64,000 nucleotides of DNA from Lagopus muta (Eukaryota; Chordata; Aves; Galliformes; Phasianidae): positions 30,077,537 to 30,141,536 of the forward strand of contig NC_064440.1 in NCBI RefSeq assembly GCF_023343835.1, written 5' to 3'. Both the position numbers and the translations under genes were made by a program. A model generated the notes under the pieces. It was not told the DNA's origin. It did not search any database and was given only the letters and a program-made list of their open reading frames with translations. This document shows, piece by piece, positions 24,656-35,863 of this stretch. Numbering within the stretch: the first letter of the stretch is position 1; every line of letters begins with the position of its first letter.

Positions 24656-24850
24656 AGTCACAGCCTGAACCACTAATTGTTCACTTGAGGAAAGGACCTG
24701 GCAATTCACCTGTGCAATTGGAAGGGGTGGAGCCTGGCTCCACCTCTCTTAGACTCCATTTAAGGGACTGGCGGTGGGATGATTTTTTTTTTTTCTGGAG
24801 TTTTCTCCTTTCTGGATTTTTTCTTTGTGAGTCTGGATTTTCAGAGGTGG
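24656..24850 (+). promoter_or_regulatory. Promoter-like module copy B, rightward
   Basis: In order: TCACAGCCTGAAC start, CACTTGAGG, E-box CACCTG (24,707-24,712) followed by TGCAATT, a perfect inverted repeat GGTGGAGCC-T-GGCTCCACC (24,726-24,744), TATA-like CCATTTAAGG (24,756-24,766), a pyrimidine-rich leader, and a donor GTGG|GTAAAT with the last exon base at 24,850. A pyrimidine tract ending in GTCGTAG at 24,954 is a possible acceptor 104 bases downstream. Compared with A and C, the leader is about 24 bases longer, mostly T. It is the rightward partner of copy A, with the TATA-like boxes about 630 bp apart and pointing away from each other. Confidence 0.6.
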
Positions 24851-26091
24851 GTAAATAGTTTTCTTTTCCTTTCACTATAAAGTTCTTTTATTGTATTTTT
24901 TTTGTTGTTGTTGTTTCTATATTAATTTCCCATTGTTTTTTCTGTTTGTCGTAGCTGTACAATTTGGTAGTGGGACTGAAATAAAGATAGATGAGGAAGT
25001 CTTGTCAGTGCACTTTTTAGCACTTACTGTGATCTACCACCAACAACAAACAATGCAAATTAAAATAAATATTGATTATATACTTTACTTTCAAACATAC
25101 GTAAGGAAGTAATTTATGATGCTTTATTACACTTTACAAATGCACATTTCTGGTCTTATTTTTCCATCTTTCAGTTTAGGAAATGCTTTAAAGTAGCACA
25201 TATGTGCTATATATCATTAATAATCTGTCTGTACTACATGTCTTGTTTTATAATACTGCAAGGCCATATATTTTTTTGTTTCCTTTACTCTGTTTTATTA
25301 GGAAGCTTGTAGAAATGGCTATATTGTATATGAATATGTTCTTAATAGCCATGGAGTATCTAATAATATCTACGGCAATTCATGTATAGTCAGTGTTTTC
25401 TTTAGGGAAGATATTATTCAACTGTGTTAAAACACCCCAATTAGTGAATTGCTCTCTATCTCAAAGAATTGTATCAGTTTCAGGTAACCCATTTTTAGGG
25501 CCCAGAATGCAACAGTAGACCTTAATTGCTCTGATCAACTTATCTTGGTCTCTTCTGTCACCAATCCTTTGCTGAAATCTGTTTGAGATTTATCTTCAAA
25601 CTCTAGGTGATTTGATGTTGTATTATGCTTGAATGTCATAGTTTTTCGAGGTGTTTGAGTTAACATTTTGGATTTTCTTACAATTGTGCTACTAGGTATG
25701 TTCCTGGGAATACACTGTATTGCTTTTAGTTTCCAGGGTTTTTGTTTTGCTTGAAATGCTGCTTTTTATTTTCTGATTTGACTTGTTTTTACTGTCTCTT
25801 ATGACTCCTCTTTTTTTTCTTTGCCACCGTTTTTGTTTTTAAAATCTTTTCTGTTCTGTAGGACTTTACCCCTCTGGTTGAAGGTGCTGCTGCTGCTGTC
25901 TGTGTTGTGGTTAGTCTTGTGTTCTAGTTTTTCTTCTCTGGACAACGCTAGTTCTTGTTTCTTCCTGGCAGTGGTTTTCCTATATGTTTTCCTAACAGTA
26001 GTAATAAGCATCTCTCAGAGAGATCAGGGGAAAAATAAGACTGTAATGCTATTCTTTTTATTACTGGATTTATTGCAAGCTATATACGAAG
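24851..26091. other. T-rich sequence downstream of module B
   Basis: Strongly T- and G-rich on the + strand (24,841-24,900 holds 40 of 60 G or T). It includes T runs, (TTG)n at about 24,903-24,916 and a possible splice acceptor ending at 24,954. No coding exon is recognised. If module B is active, this is the start of its transcript. Confidence 0.45.
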
Positions 26092-26267
26092 GCTGTGCTA
26101 AAAGTAAGGCTTGATATTTTATTCTGTTAGTCCACGACAGACAGATGTTAGTAGTACAGCAGTAGAGTTGGAATCATCCCACCAATGCGCCATTACATTT
26201 TGTTGTTGTGTGACAGATGGCAGCAGGGGAGCAGTCAGACAAAATGGTGTTTGAAATGGAAGCGCAC
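26092..26267 (+). mobile_element. Galluhop-like mariner, left part
   Basis: The left terminal repeat is present in decayed form (GGCTGTGCTAAAAGTAAGGC from about 26,091). The non-coding leader follows (CCACCAATGCGCCATTACATTTTGTT, then GACAGATGGCAGCAGGGGAGCAGTC), ending at GGAAGCGCAC, just before where the transposase start codon would be. A CR1 inserted here, and the element resumes at about 27,013. It is the same family as the copy at 11.9 kb. Confidence 0.85.
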
Positions 26268-27012
26268 AGATTCACAGATGACAGAATTGCAGGGGCTGAA
26301 AGTGATCTCAAGGGATCAAGTCCAACCCCACTGCTGAAGCAATAGGTTGCAGAGGTAGGCATCCAGATGGGTCTTGAATATCTCTATAGAAGAAGACTCC
26401 AGAACCTATGAGGGCAGCCTGCTTCAGTGTTCTGTCACCCTTACCAGAAGTTATTCCGCATGTTTGTATGGAACTTCCTTTGTTCAAGTTTTAGGCTATT
26501 ACTCTTATCACTGCACACCACTGACAAGAGCCTGGCCTCATCTGTCTGCCTCTCATTTCCCTTTAAATATTTCTAAACACGACTCTGATCCCCACTTAGT
26601 CTTCTTTTCCATATGCTAAGCAGACCCAGGTTACTAAGCCTTTTCTCATGTGGGACATGCTCCGGGCCTTCTATAATTTTGGTGGCCCTCTGCTAGATTC
26701 CTTTTGGGAGGTTTGTTTCTTTTTGAACTGTAGAGCCTGAAATTGGACTCAGTGTTGTAAATGTAACCTCACCAGGACAAAGTAGAGGAGAGGATCACCT
26801 CCCTTGCCCTGCTGGCCGCACTCTTTCTAATGCACCCCAAGATAGCACTGGCCTTAATTGGGGCAGTGGCATAGCTTTGGCTCATGGTTAACCTTTTGTC
26901 CCCTGGAGCACCCAGGTCCTTTTCCACAGATCTCTTCTACAGAACGTCATTCCCTAACCTATACTGATGCATGTGGTTATACCTGCCCAGCTGTGTGACT
27001 CATCTTGAATCC
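26268..27012 (-). mobile_element. CR1 LINE inserted in the mariner, minus orientation
   Basis: On the + strand it starts with a decayed CR1 tail and 3' UTR (TTCACAGATGACAGAATTGCAGGGG, TCAAGTCCAACCCC). It continues with the reverse complement of the ORF2 C-terminal region: GAATATCTCTATAGAAGAAGACTCCAGAACCT, GCAGCCTGCTTCAGTG, CACCACTGACAAGAGCCTGGCC, and CCTCACCAGGACAAAGTAGAGGAGAGGATCACCTCC. About 740 bases remain. Multiple stops and indels break the frame, so it is an old insertion, yet younger than the mariner it interrupts. About 27 bases of the mariner are lost or unrecognisable at the junction; the right boundary is approximate. Confidence 0.88.
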
Positions 27013-27369
27013 AAGAGGTACAGTAAAGTTTCTCTATGCAGAAAAAGGCATCCACTGACATATTTTTGTCATAACATTTTTGCTGAATGTTAATGAAGGC
27101 CCAACAATGTGTACTGTCACAGTAAGGCGGTGGATGGTTCACTTGAGCTGTTCCAACGAAGACAGTGGGTCAACTCCACTGGTGAAGATTTTTATGAGCG
27201 TGGCATTCGGGCTCTTATTCATCACTAGTGAAAACGCAGAGCCAGTGGTGGTGACTATGTTGAAAAATAGTGTTTTGTAGCTGAGAATTTGCTCTATCAA
27301 ATAGTTTTATTGAGATTTTTGCATCTGCTACAGTTGGAAATAAAGAGGAGGCATTACTTTCAGAGCAAC
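27013..27369 (+). mobile_element. Galluhop-like mariner, right part
   Basis: It resumes in the transposase N-terminal region (CTCTATGCAGAAAAAGGCATCCACTGACA). It then runs through the remaining coding-like piece (GTCACAGTAAGGCGGTGGATGG, GGTGAAGATTTTTATGAGCGTGGCATTCGGG) and the 3' non-coding part, ending with GGAGGCATTACTTTCAGAGCAAC at 27,347-27,369, the right terminal repeat. The parent family is itself internally deleted, since the piece between the N-terminal residues and the 3' end is far too short for a full transposase. This copy was therefore a MITE-like passenger mobilised in trans. Confidence 0.85.
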
Positions 27370-30300
27370 TGACACACTTCTCAAGTATTAAAGTTCTGCT
27401 ATCTAAATAATTAAGCTCATTGCCTGTGTTCTGCAAAGTTAGATCATGTAAGGTGAGATCTAGCTAGTTTAGTAGTTCTTTATCTTAGCTAGTCCTTCTT
27501 AAACATGAAAAATCTTATCATTCATCATTAATCATCATCAACCAATCATTACTGATATCAATCATGAAGTTATGTTAATATGAAAGCTGAAGGTAATTAA
27601 GGTCTTAACATGTATTTTCCCAGAAAGCCTACGTTAAGTGCTACACAGTTGAAAATGAAGTCATGTGAAGCTATGGGATGTACCATATCTTCAATATTAC
27701 AATAGTGTTAAAAATTTGGCCTGCAATGCCATCAATCTTTTCATACTTGAAACATTCAGTCTGTTCAATGTTTATCTAGTTTTTTGGAAACTGCACAAAC
27801 TGTTGAAATTGCTTGCTCTTCTAAGAGGAATGCAGTTAAGGACCTGGTGTGTATACAAATCATGCCTGACTTTTATTTTGTTGATTTTTTTCATTAAGAA
27901 GATTTAAAACTAACTTGGGATTCCACAGCTTTACTTAATGTAAGCTAGTTGGGACATCTGGATATTGATCTCTGAAGTAAGACTGCTTAAATTTTTCTGT
28001 ATTAATAGTACAGTCTAGAAGACATAAAATCCTTAAAGCTCATTAAGTGTTGCATCACAATTTCATTTTGTATTTTTTTAGTTTGTACTTTCAGCTTATA
28101 GACTTATTACTAGAAGTACAAATTAAGAAGTCAATAAATTGTCTTCAAAAAGTTTTCCATATAACCTTCCCACTGAGTTCAGAGTAGCACTTTCTTACAG
28201 TTAGATATCCTACCAACTATTCAGAATAGGGTTTCACCAACTTCTTTCTCATTCTCAATGGAAGGTCTTGTCTCATGAATTTTTTTTAGGAAATTGGTTT
28301 CTTTCCAGTATTAATGCACTCTGAGTTGCTGCTAATGCTGCTGACCCAAGAGATTTTATAAACTCCTACATTATCTATAATTTTCCTTACTTTGAAAAAA
28401 TGTGAGTAATAACTTGTGCTTTGACTGTAAGTTTTGCTTGTTTGCGGCTTTAATCTTTCTGATCCAAAAGAACTCTGCTTACTCATGACTTATTTGTTCA
28501 CATAATTTTTATCAAGTATCTGTGAAATGTTGATGCATTAGCTGTGGTGGTGGTAGAGCAGGTGCTCTGAGGATATATGCAGGGAAGTGGTTAGCTGTCC
28601 TCTAAGTATTTCTATGAAACAGATGTGAGTGGCTGAATTTCAGAGCATTGCTGTAATAGATACTTATTCTTGATTTAATGATAGGCATTCCAGCTGCTTT
28701 TGCTGCTGTTGTTAAATCTGCAAGTTTTATTATGCAGAAGTGGTTGAACTTTCTGAAAAAAAGGTTACAGGAAACATACTTAAAAGTAAATAATCATTTG
28801 GTTGTAGTTATGAAAGCACTCCAAGATTTGCATTCCCACTGCTTTGCAAACACAGTATGTTCACATCATAAATATTTTTAAACAAACGTTGCTCAGCTGA
28901 CTGTGAATGGCTTTAATGGCCATTCATTAAAAACCTATCAATAGTGAACAGACACAAGCAAATGAAGGTCTAGCATATACATATTCATTGCGTTTTCTCT
29001 AAAAATCAAGGAATTCCTTCTGAGGTTTTGTGCAGAGATGGACTTGTTTGTGTGACACGATAGAAGCGTAGGATGAGATTTCGTGTAACTTGCAGCATTT
29101 GAAGGCAGTGCCTGGGAGGAAGCTCATGAATCACTTTGCACAGATCAGGCAGCACAAACAGGAATCTTTAGATATCAGTTGTAAACTACAGGAAACAGAC
29201 TGGAAAGAAAGCATATTTCTTACTTGCGTGTTCATATCAAACCTGGCTGAAATCTGACTGAAAGAAAGCTTTGTACTAAACCTCATTGAAATGGCATTTC
29301 TTTGTATTTCATTAGGTATTTTAAAACAACTATTTCTTTCAGAGAAGATTAGAAACAGCATTGGTGTCTTATGAAATGAACAGATGTAAAATATGATGCA
29401 GAGAGAAAACTAGGAACTTAAGAATGTTGGGTTTTTTCCACTTTCGAAGCTGTTGGTGTCAAAAATTATCAGAAGAATGTTGAATCTTGCAGAGCAAGTT
29501 GCCACCCAAGTATTGCTGGTAAGAATCTGAGGAAGGTGTAATCTTTTCTGAGAAGACAAAGGTGATTTATGAAGCTTTTCCTTTTTCAGACTGAGGATAG
29601 TAAGCATAATTAAAATGTCCTTGTCTTTTAAGAGTACTTTACTGCCAGTAAAATAGTAATTTCTAAGTTACATTTATCATGGGACAGGAAGGCTATTTTC
29701 TCCTGAGAAATACTGGGTTGGAAAACAGTGAAGTGAGATACAGTGAGACCCATGACTGGAGCGTGGATTGGTTGTGAGAAGAATGTTTTGAACTTGGTCG
29801 TTTCAGTATTTCACAGGAGGTCGACCTTGTGATGTTCCTGGGGTTTATTTAGATGTGACAGTCACACTGTAACAGAGCAAAGGAACAATGTGGGAAATTT
29901 GGGAATGCTGGTGTTAATAGTGCTCTAATTTTTTTTTTAATTATGTATTATGAGACTTAGTTCTAAATCATATTTTATTTATCTAGTGTTTAAAGTACAG
30001 CACAAATAAAATGCAGTCCTAAGAGTCCTGTGAGTACTATGGCAACCTTTGAAACTTTTTTTTGTAAGCATTCTAGAGCAAACTACTGAAACAGAAATGA
30101 ATTTTATAAGAAAATATTAATTCTGGTGCTTGTTCTGCCATTCTGGTAAAGTACAGAACATTTCCATTCCTCTGTTACATTTGGACCATTGAGAGTATTT
30201 TGTGAAAGCAGAACTGGCTGAAAGAGGTAAAAAGAACTTGAAGGATAAGGTGATAGACTAAAATAACTTCCTCACACAGACATAGACAATACAAAGGTTG

Positions 30301-33300
30301 ATACGAGAAGTATTGGTTTGCATTGCTGTCTCATTTTCTAGATATAATATTGTATTATCCTATTATGGCTTTCTCAAGTAACTCTCTGTCCTTTAACACG
30401 TGTGATACCAGCCACAAATCTGACTTTGTGAGGGTTAAGGGAAGTGAGGACAACAGAGGTAAACAGCCATGTATACTTAAGCATATGTATGGATTTTTCT
30501 GATGTTTGACATGAACATCTCGCTAAGATTACTAAAAAAAAAAAAAAATCTGCACCTGGAAGCTGAAAAAGGGAAGTCTGCAGAAAAGCTTAATATATAT
30601 TATTAATAATATACAGTTATTATATATTATATATATTACATATATCAGTACATAAATTTAGGATGTCTGTGACAGGGAGTCCAAGTTAGTCATTTTTCCC
30701 GTCTGTATAAGTTTTATCAAATGACATTACTGAATCAGTTATTTAATCTCAACTGATAAAGCAAGTGAAAATTGAGTTTCTACATGCTACAGTTGTGTAG
30801 TGAAGGGCCAGAGTAAGAAGATCTTGACATGAATTTGAAACAAAGGAGGCTGATGGAAGACTCCAGATATAATTGAACTTAATGAAAATTAAGAGTTTTA
30901 TAAAATACCATAAAAGAAATAATCTACAAGGTCAATCAGTACCATACAGGGAACAATGAATAAAGCATTAATTTAAATAATAAAGACAAATAATATTTAT
31001 GACATAGAAAAGTGTGGAGATAAGAATGATAGCCTTCTAATGCTCCACCTATCAGTGTTGTGAATAAGAACAGCATCTTAACACAGGTTGTTATTTTGTC
31101 ACTATAAATGCTAGAAAAGCGTTGTTCTGCATGTTAATTCAGAGTTTTTAAAACTAGTAGGGCTTTATAAATGAAAATGAGTTTTATAAAGGAATAATTG
31201 AGATGGCCATTCTTGACAATTTTTATTTTAAAGATAATCAGGACAGAGGATTGCAATCTATGCTAATTCTGCTCGGGGTGAATATTTTTAATGCTATGGA
31301 AGAAGACTCAAAATAATGCAATTTTGTAGGAAGGTGATCTATTCAAGGTACTACAGTTATTTTTCATGCTAATTCTCTGCAATGTAAAAGCCCAGCCTGT
31401 ACTTTTCCGCTTCTAACATAGAGCTTCCTTCAATTAAGATTGAAGTGAGGGAGAGATGGTAAGACTTAATGGAGTGCAGAAAGTAGTCACTCATTCTAAT
31501 CAGTAGTGTTGACATAAAATGCAGGATCATTGGACAAGGTGAGTTAAAGAGTGCTAGTTGTGAGACTGCTAGTTCTGTCATTTAGTGGTAAAGTATTAAG
31601 TTGCTCACACTGTAGACAGTGAGATATTGACAGGTAGAAGTGCACCCTCCCTCTGAGACTGTATATAGTATTATTTAGCATTTTATGTTCTATGGAAAAA
31701 TAGATCTGTTTGAAGTAATGGAAACATCAATGCCCATTGTCCATACCGATAGCCCACAAGCAGCTTCACCAACCATATAAGAGACTGTAGATCATAGTTA
31801 CATTTTTCCAAATGAATGACAAAATAGATTACAGGACGCCTTTGCTACAATACAGAAGTTTCATGTGTTCAAGTGTGCATGGGTAATGTTTTTCTCTGAG
31901 GAAACAATGAAAAGTCTGGCTGGACTGCTGGTCTAGAACTTATAAAAAAGTGCTTAGCGTAACAGTAGAAAACTAATCTGTTAGCTAGAGCAGAATTTGA
32001 CAAAGCAAGGAAGATGTACCAAGGGCAGCAGCTGAGGTCAAGCAGTTGTCAGGAGATGCAGTGTTAAAACATACAAGAAAATGAAGTCAATTTATTGCAG
32101 GCATGGGGGTATACAGCAGTTTGTATAACTCAGAGAGGAACATAACAGCTTACTGATTTACAGCACCTTCAACTTATCTGGACACCAGCTTATTCAGCCT
32201 AAGTACTACATAAAACCTGACTATTGGCATCTTCAAGCAGAAAAAATTTCTGCCTTTGGTCTGGATGTAGAACACACTTGATCTCTGTGAATGGATGTCT
32301 GTGAACTACCCACCACTGTATTTTAGACTGCAAAGAAACTACAAATATTGGAGAGAGCTAGAGTGTGCAGGTGTGCCCTTCAGTATTTGACAACACTGTG
32401 GAAGCAAAAGAGTTAGATGTTGTTCAAATCAAATTTACATACAAAAAACCTGTCTTTGTGGTAACTAGAAAAGAATTGATTAAAGCTCTTCTTTACATGG
32501 TGGTATTGATGAAGTCTGAGTAAATCAAGAGGATTAACTCTTGAGTAATCTAATCTGGTTCAAAAGTGTATCAGCAGAAGCAGAGGGAGTTAAAAGTTCT
32601 AATGTACTGGACATCGGTGGTCATATGATAAAAATTATATCCAGGGACCTCTAGTTACAATACTTAAAGATAATAAGTAACAGCTCTCATGCAGCCATCC
32701 CCCAAAACTTGGTCTTCCTGTGGATTGTTTCTTCCCTGAAACTGTTTTACAGAAAGGTGTTATAATGAAAGCAGGTAGAGATACTTTTGTACTAACCACT
32801 GTGTCTCATTTTAATGCAGTGATGAGCATGAACTTGTGAATTGGGTAAATGTTACTCCTTCATGTTGCTATCTCACTAGCTTTGTAAGAAGGAGATTGTC
32901 CAAACAAGTGCCTATTAAAAAGGCACACTTACTGGTTCTTGATTGAAACATGGGACACCTCAACTACAGAATAGCATTGGGAAAACATGAGACATCAGCT
33001 ACTGAGAGAGACAAGTAGGAAGCTGAAGACTTGAATGACAACATACTGAAAAAATGGAACGGTATCAAGGTTACGGGAGAATAGAAATATATAGTGTTGA
33101 GAAGGCTGATCTTTATATCATGCAAGTGTTGTAGCCTAGCAAAGTATCTATCACAGGAAAATCTGCCTGCAATCAGGAAAGCCTGGTCTTCATTTAAGCA
33201 GACTAATGTTCTCAGCTGGCCTGAAAAAGTAGGTCCTGTTTTGTCAGCAATGGTTTGCTAGATTGCCTCTTATTTTTTGCTTGACTTTATTAGTTTGGCT

Positions 33301-33514
33301 GCTGTATGTTGTACTGATAAGAAGCAGCCACTGAAGGTAGCTGCAGTTTGCTGCCATCCCAATTGGGAATAACAAGCACACTGCAAATGTGGAGCTTCTA
33401 TGAGCAGTAAAGCTGTACTTGTGCTCAAATTTCTTGGTTGTGGGAAGTCTGTTCTTCCCTTTCTGGACATGTTATGCATGTAATTTATCTGCCTGACTGG
33501 TGAAGATCCCTAGC
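27370..33514. other. Gene-poor unique DNA, G+T-rich
   Basis: No gene, RNA gene or clear interspersed repeat is recognised. The stretch carries an A15 run near 30,534-30,548 and an AT-rich TATATA/ATTAAT block at about 30,591-30,650. The G+T excess of the + strand holds (38 of 60 in 28,501-28,560). It is probably noncoding transcript body or intergenic DNA. Confidence 0.45.
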
Positions 33515-33868
33515 TTTTGAAGAGAAAAAGGCTTTGCTCTCTACAATTACCTGAAGGGAAGTTGTGGTGAGGTAGGAGTCAGCCTCTTCCCCTGTGCCAC
33601 TAGTGATAGGACTAGAGGGAATGGCTCACATTGTGCTAGGGGAAATTCAGGTTGGATATTAGGAAATAGTACTTCTCTGAGAGTGATCAGGTGGTGGAAT
33701 GGGCTGCACAGGAAGGTGGTGGAGTCACTGTCCCTGGAGGTGTTCAAGAAATATCTCAGTGTTGTACTGAGGGACATGGCATAGTGGGATATTATGGTGA
33801 TAGGCACACAGGTGGACTGGATTATCTTGAAGGTCTTTTACAACCTTGGTGATTCTATGGTTCTATAG
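33515..33868 (+). mobile_element. CR1 LINE 3' fragment, plus orientation
   Basis: The order matches the CR1 3' region: CTACAATTACCTGAAGGGAAGTTGTGGTGAGG, AGTGATAGGACTAGAGGGAATGG, GGTTGGATATTAGGAAATAGTACTTCTCTGAGAGTGATCAGG, CTGGAGGTGTTCAAGAAATATC, GGGACATGG, GACTGGATTATCTTGAAGGTCTTTTACAACCTTGGTGATTCTATGGTTCTATAG at the very end. The translated residues (WNGL..KVVES..LEVFK) are those of ORF2's C-terminus, with frame breaks. The GGGACATGG...GGTGATAGG 3' UTR type differs from that of the 42.8-kb copy, so it is a different subfamily. Confidence 0.9.
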
Positions 33869-34106
33869 CAGCCAAACTTGGAAAAAACAAATTCTTGTGT
33901 TCGGATGTTGTTTGTGTTTTGCAGGGCCCAGAACACTTTGGATGTTCACAAGCTGCATTCTACCTAAGGTTATTTGGTAGTTTAGGAACATCTTGTTAGT
34001 CATTTCTCCTTTTATGTGTATTAAAGCCTGTGAAATGGGTTGTATGAAGTACACAAAGCTAGCACAGGCATGCACTGTGTTGGGGTCATCCTGGGGTCAT
34101 CAAACT

Positions 34107-34215
34107 GAGCCTTGAACAGGTGACTCCTGTTAGCTCATTAGGGAGGGAGCGTTTAATGTAGAAGTGTCTACAGCTGAAGTGATTGCAAGCAGGTGGCAAA
34201 ATGGAGGTGGTACTG
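34107..34215 (+). repeat. Possible decayed copy of the promoter-like module (plus)
   Basis: GCCTTGAACAGGTGACTCCTG near 34,109-34,129 and GCTGAAGTGATTGCAAGCAGGTGG at about 34,174-34,197 fall in the same order and spacing as CTTGAACTGGTGATTGAGCACCTG and TCTGAGTGATTGCAAGGGCTGG in the 35.6-kb copy. No TATA-like box or donor can be placed. A direct duplication of TGGGGTCATC lies just left at 34,081-34,101. It looks like an old, partial family member. Confidence 0.35.
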
Positions 34216-35620
34216 GCTTGATTTCTGAGATGGAGGAAGAAAGGCAATTCTGAAAAGTGAAGACAAGAACAAAATTCATTTAGAATTTGAACTTTTACCT
34301 GTTCTGAACAAAAACTTTGCTTCTAGGAAGTGGACCAGGAAAAAGAAAGAAATAAAATACAGCTTGGAAGTCTGTAGCAGTAACTTCTGCATGTGGAACT
34401 AGAGGAGTGGCCAGGAATGCCTGTTAAACTTGCTGGAGAGGTTGGCTCTGTTTTTGTAATGTGGAGCTGTTAGAACAAAACTATTAGAACAAAACTTAGT
34501 TTGTTTCAGCTGAATTCAGATGGGAGACCTATGGAGCAGGCTCTCTGTGATTCCAGATCTTTTAGTTCAAGTGTACTAGTGAGAAGATGTTACATGTACT
34601 GTTAACTACTATAAATTTTGCTAACAGACAATGAAGATCTAATGCCTTAAAGTAAGAACTTTTTAAAGTGAAAGTACACTTTGAAAGAAAGCTGGTAATA
34701 AGATTCCTGATAGTTTAATCATGGGATTTAATTTATATCCAAGTGCTTCAAACTTCCTCCAGTGATCAGTTTTGAAGAAATACGTCCTTTGGGAAGTTTA
34801 AATTGGGGGATGTCTTAATCTCACAGCCAGATGAGTAAAGCAGATGAGCAAAAATATTCTTTTGAACTTTGCAAGTAATTATTATGCTGAAAGATAGCTA
34901 AGATACCTGAGGATATAGGCTCCTGCTGGTTCAAAGTGTGATTAATGAAAACCCTATGGAGAATTGAACTTTTTAGTATATATCAAGTTCTCTAACTTTC
35001 CCCTATGCAGACAAAAAGTAAATATAATCAGGCATATCCTTGTCTCTAAATTCAGGACTGTGATTCTAGGAAGAATTTAAGCATCTGTTGTGCCCCAAAT
35101 GTAAATGTAACATGAAGGTTTTCTGCCTATTAGTGCAAACATGAGGTGTAGCATTTCTATCGTGGTCCTAATTTCTACTGTGTTAGGAACCTTGTGGGAT
35201 TGTGCTGCTGAAATGCTGAGTCTGTGGGACTCATCTTTGAAAAGCTTAGAGCTATCCTTTAATCCTATGGGTTAAGCAAACTGTAGACTGGGTGAATTGG
35301 AATCATGAGGCATTTTCTCCATGTGCTTCATAAATGGTGTAACTCAAATGAAAAGTGCAGAAAACACTAACTGGTCATCTTCAAGATGCTTTTAGATGGG
35401 CACAGAAGAACTGAGAAAAGATGAACTGTGAAGATCCTATGAGATGCTTCTTTTTTAACAAATAAGCCAGCTCTGCAGTAAAGGAATTAATGTTGTAAAG
35501 TTAGTTAACAGGCTGTTATTTTGAGAGAGTAATGAAATCTTAGGAAAATTAGTAGTGAGGTCTGATTATGCTACAGATGTGAATGTTAAGCCTTAGTGAA
35601 ACTAGTACAAATATTCAATT

Positions 35621-35810
35621 ACAGCTTGAACTGGTGATTGAGCACCTGCTGAGAAGGCAGGGCCAACCCAGGGGAGCTCAGGTGCATGCAATCTGAGTGA
35701 TTGCAAGGGCTGGAGCTAAGGTCCACCCCTTCCCAGATCTCATTTAAAGGTTGGCAGCGGAGGCGAGGGGATCTTGCTGGAGATCCCTGCAAACCTGAGG
35801 CCTTCCGAGG
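35621..35810 (+). promoter_or_regulatory. Promoter-like module copy C, rightward
   Basis: The cleanest copy: ACAGCTTGAA start, GATTGAG, E-box CACCTG (35,643-35,648), AAGGCAGGGCCAA, E-box CAGGTG (35,679-35,684) followed by CATGCAAT, GGAGCTAAGGTCCACCCCTTCCC, TATA-like CATTTAAAGG (35,741-35,750), GTTGGCAGCGG, then a donor GAGG|GTAGGT with the last exon base at 35,810. A long T/C tract ending in TCTTCAG at 35,863 and a second one ending in TTTACAG at 35,947 are possible acceptors. It lies 11 kb right of copy B in the same direction. Confidence 0.6.
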
Positions 35811-35820
35811 GTAGGTAGAT

Positions 35821-35863
35821 TCTTTTCTTTTCTTTTTTTTTTTTTCTTTTTTTGTATCTTCAG
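35821..35863 (+). repeat. Pyrimidine tract ending in a possible splice acceptor
   Basis: A TTTTC-rich tract, almost uninterrupted pyrimidine, ends in GTATCTTCAG at 35,863. A similar tract follows module B and ends in GTAG at 24,954, and the bases just after both are AGCTG, so this is part of the shared repeat. If it were the acceptor for the donor at 35,810, the intron would be only 53 bases, shorter than usual. Confidence 0.45.

Noticed and set aside
25821..26114. 97-codon hydrophobic frame resembling a membrane protein
   Set aside because: The DNA is T-rich, so Phe, Leu and Val dominate in any frame. The frame runs into the mariner's left end, and no family motif is seen.
26374..26619. 81-codon frame on the plus strand
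   Set aside because: It lies entirely in the antisense of the inserted CR1.
24052..35810. Modules as tRNA-derived SINEs
   Set aside because: No A-box/B-box pair or tRNA-like fold is visible, and a TATA-like box with a splice donor points to RNA polymerase II.
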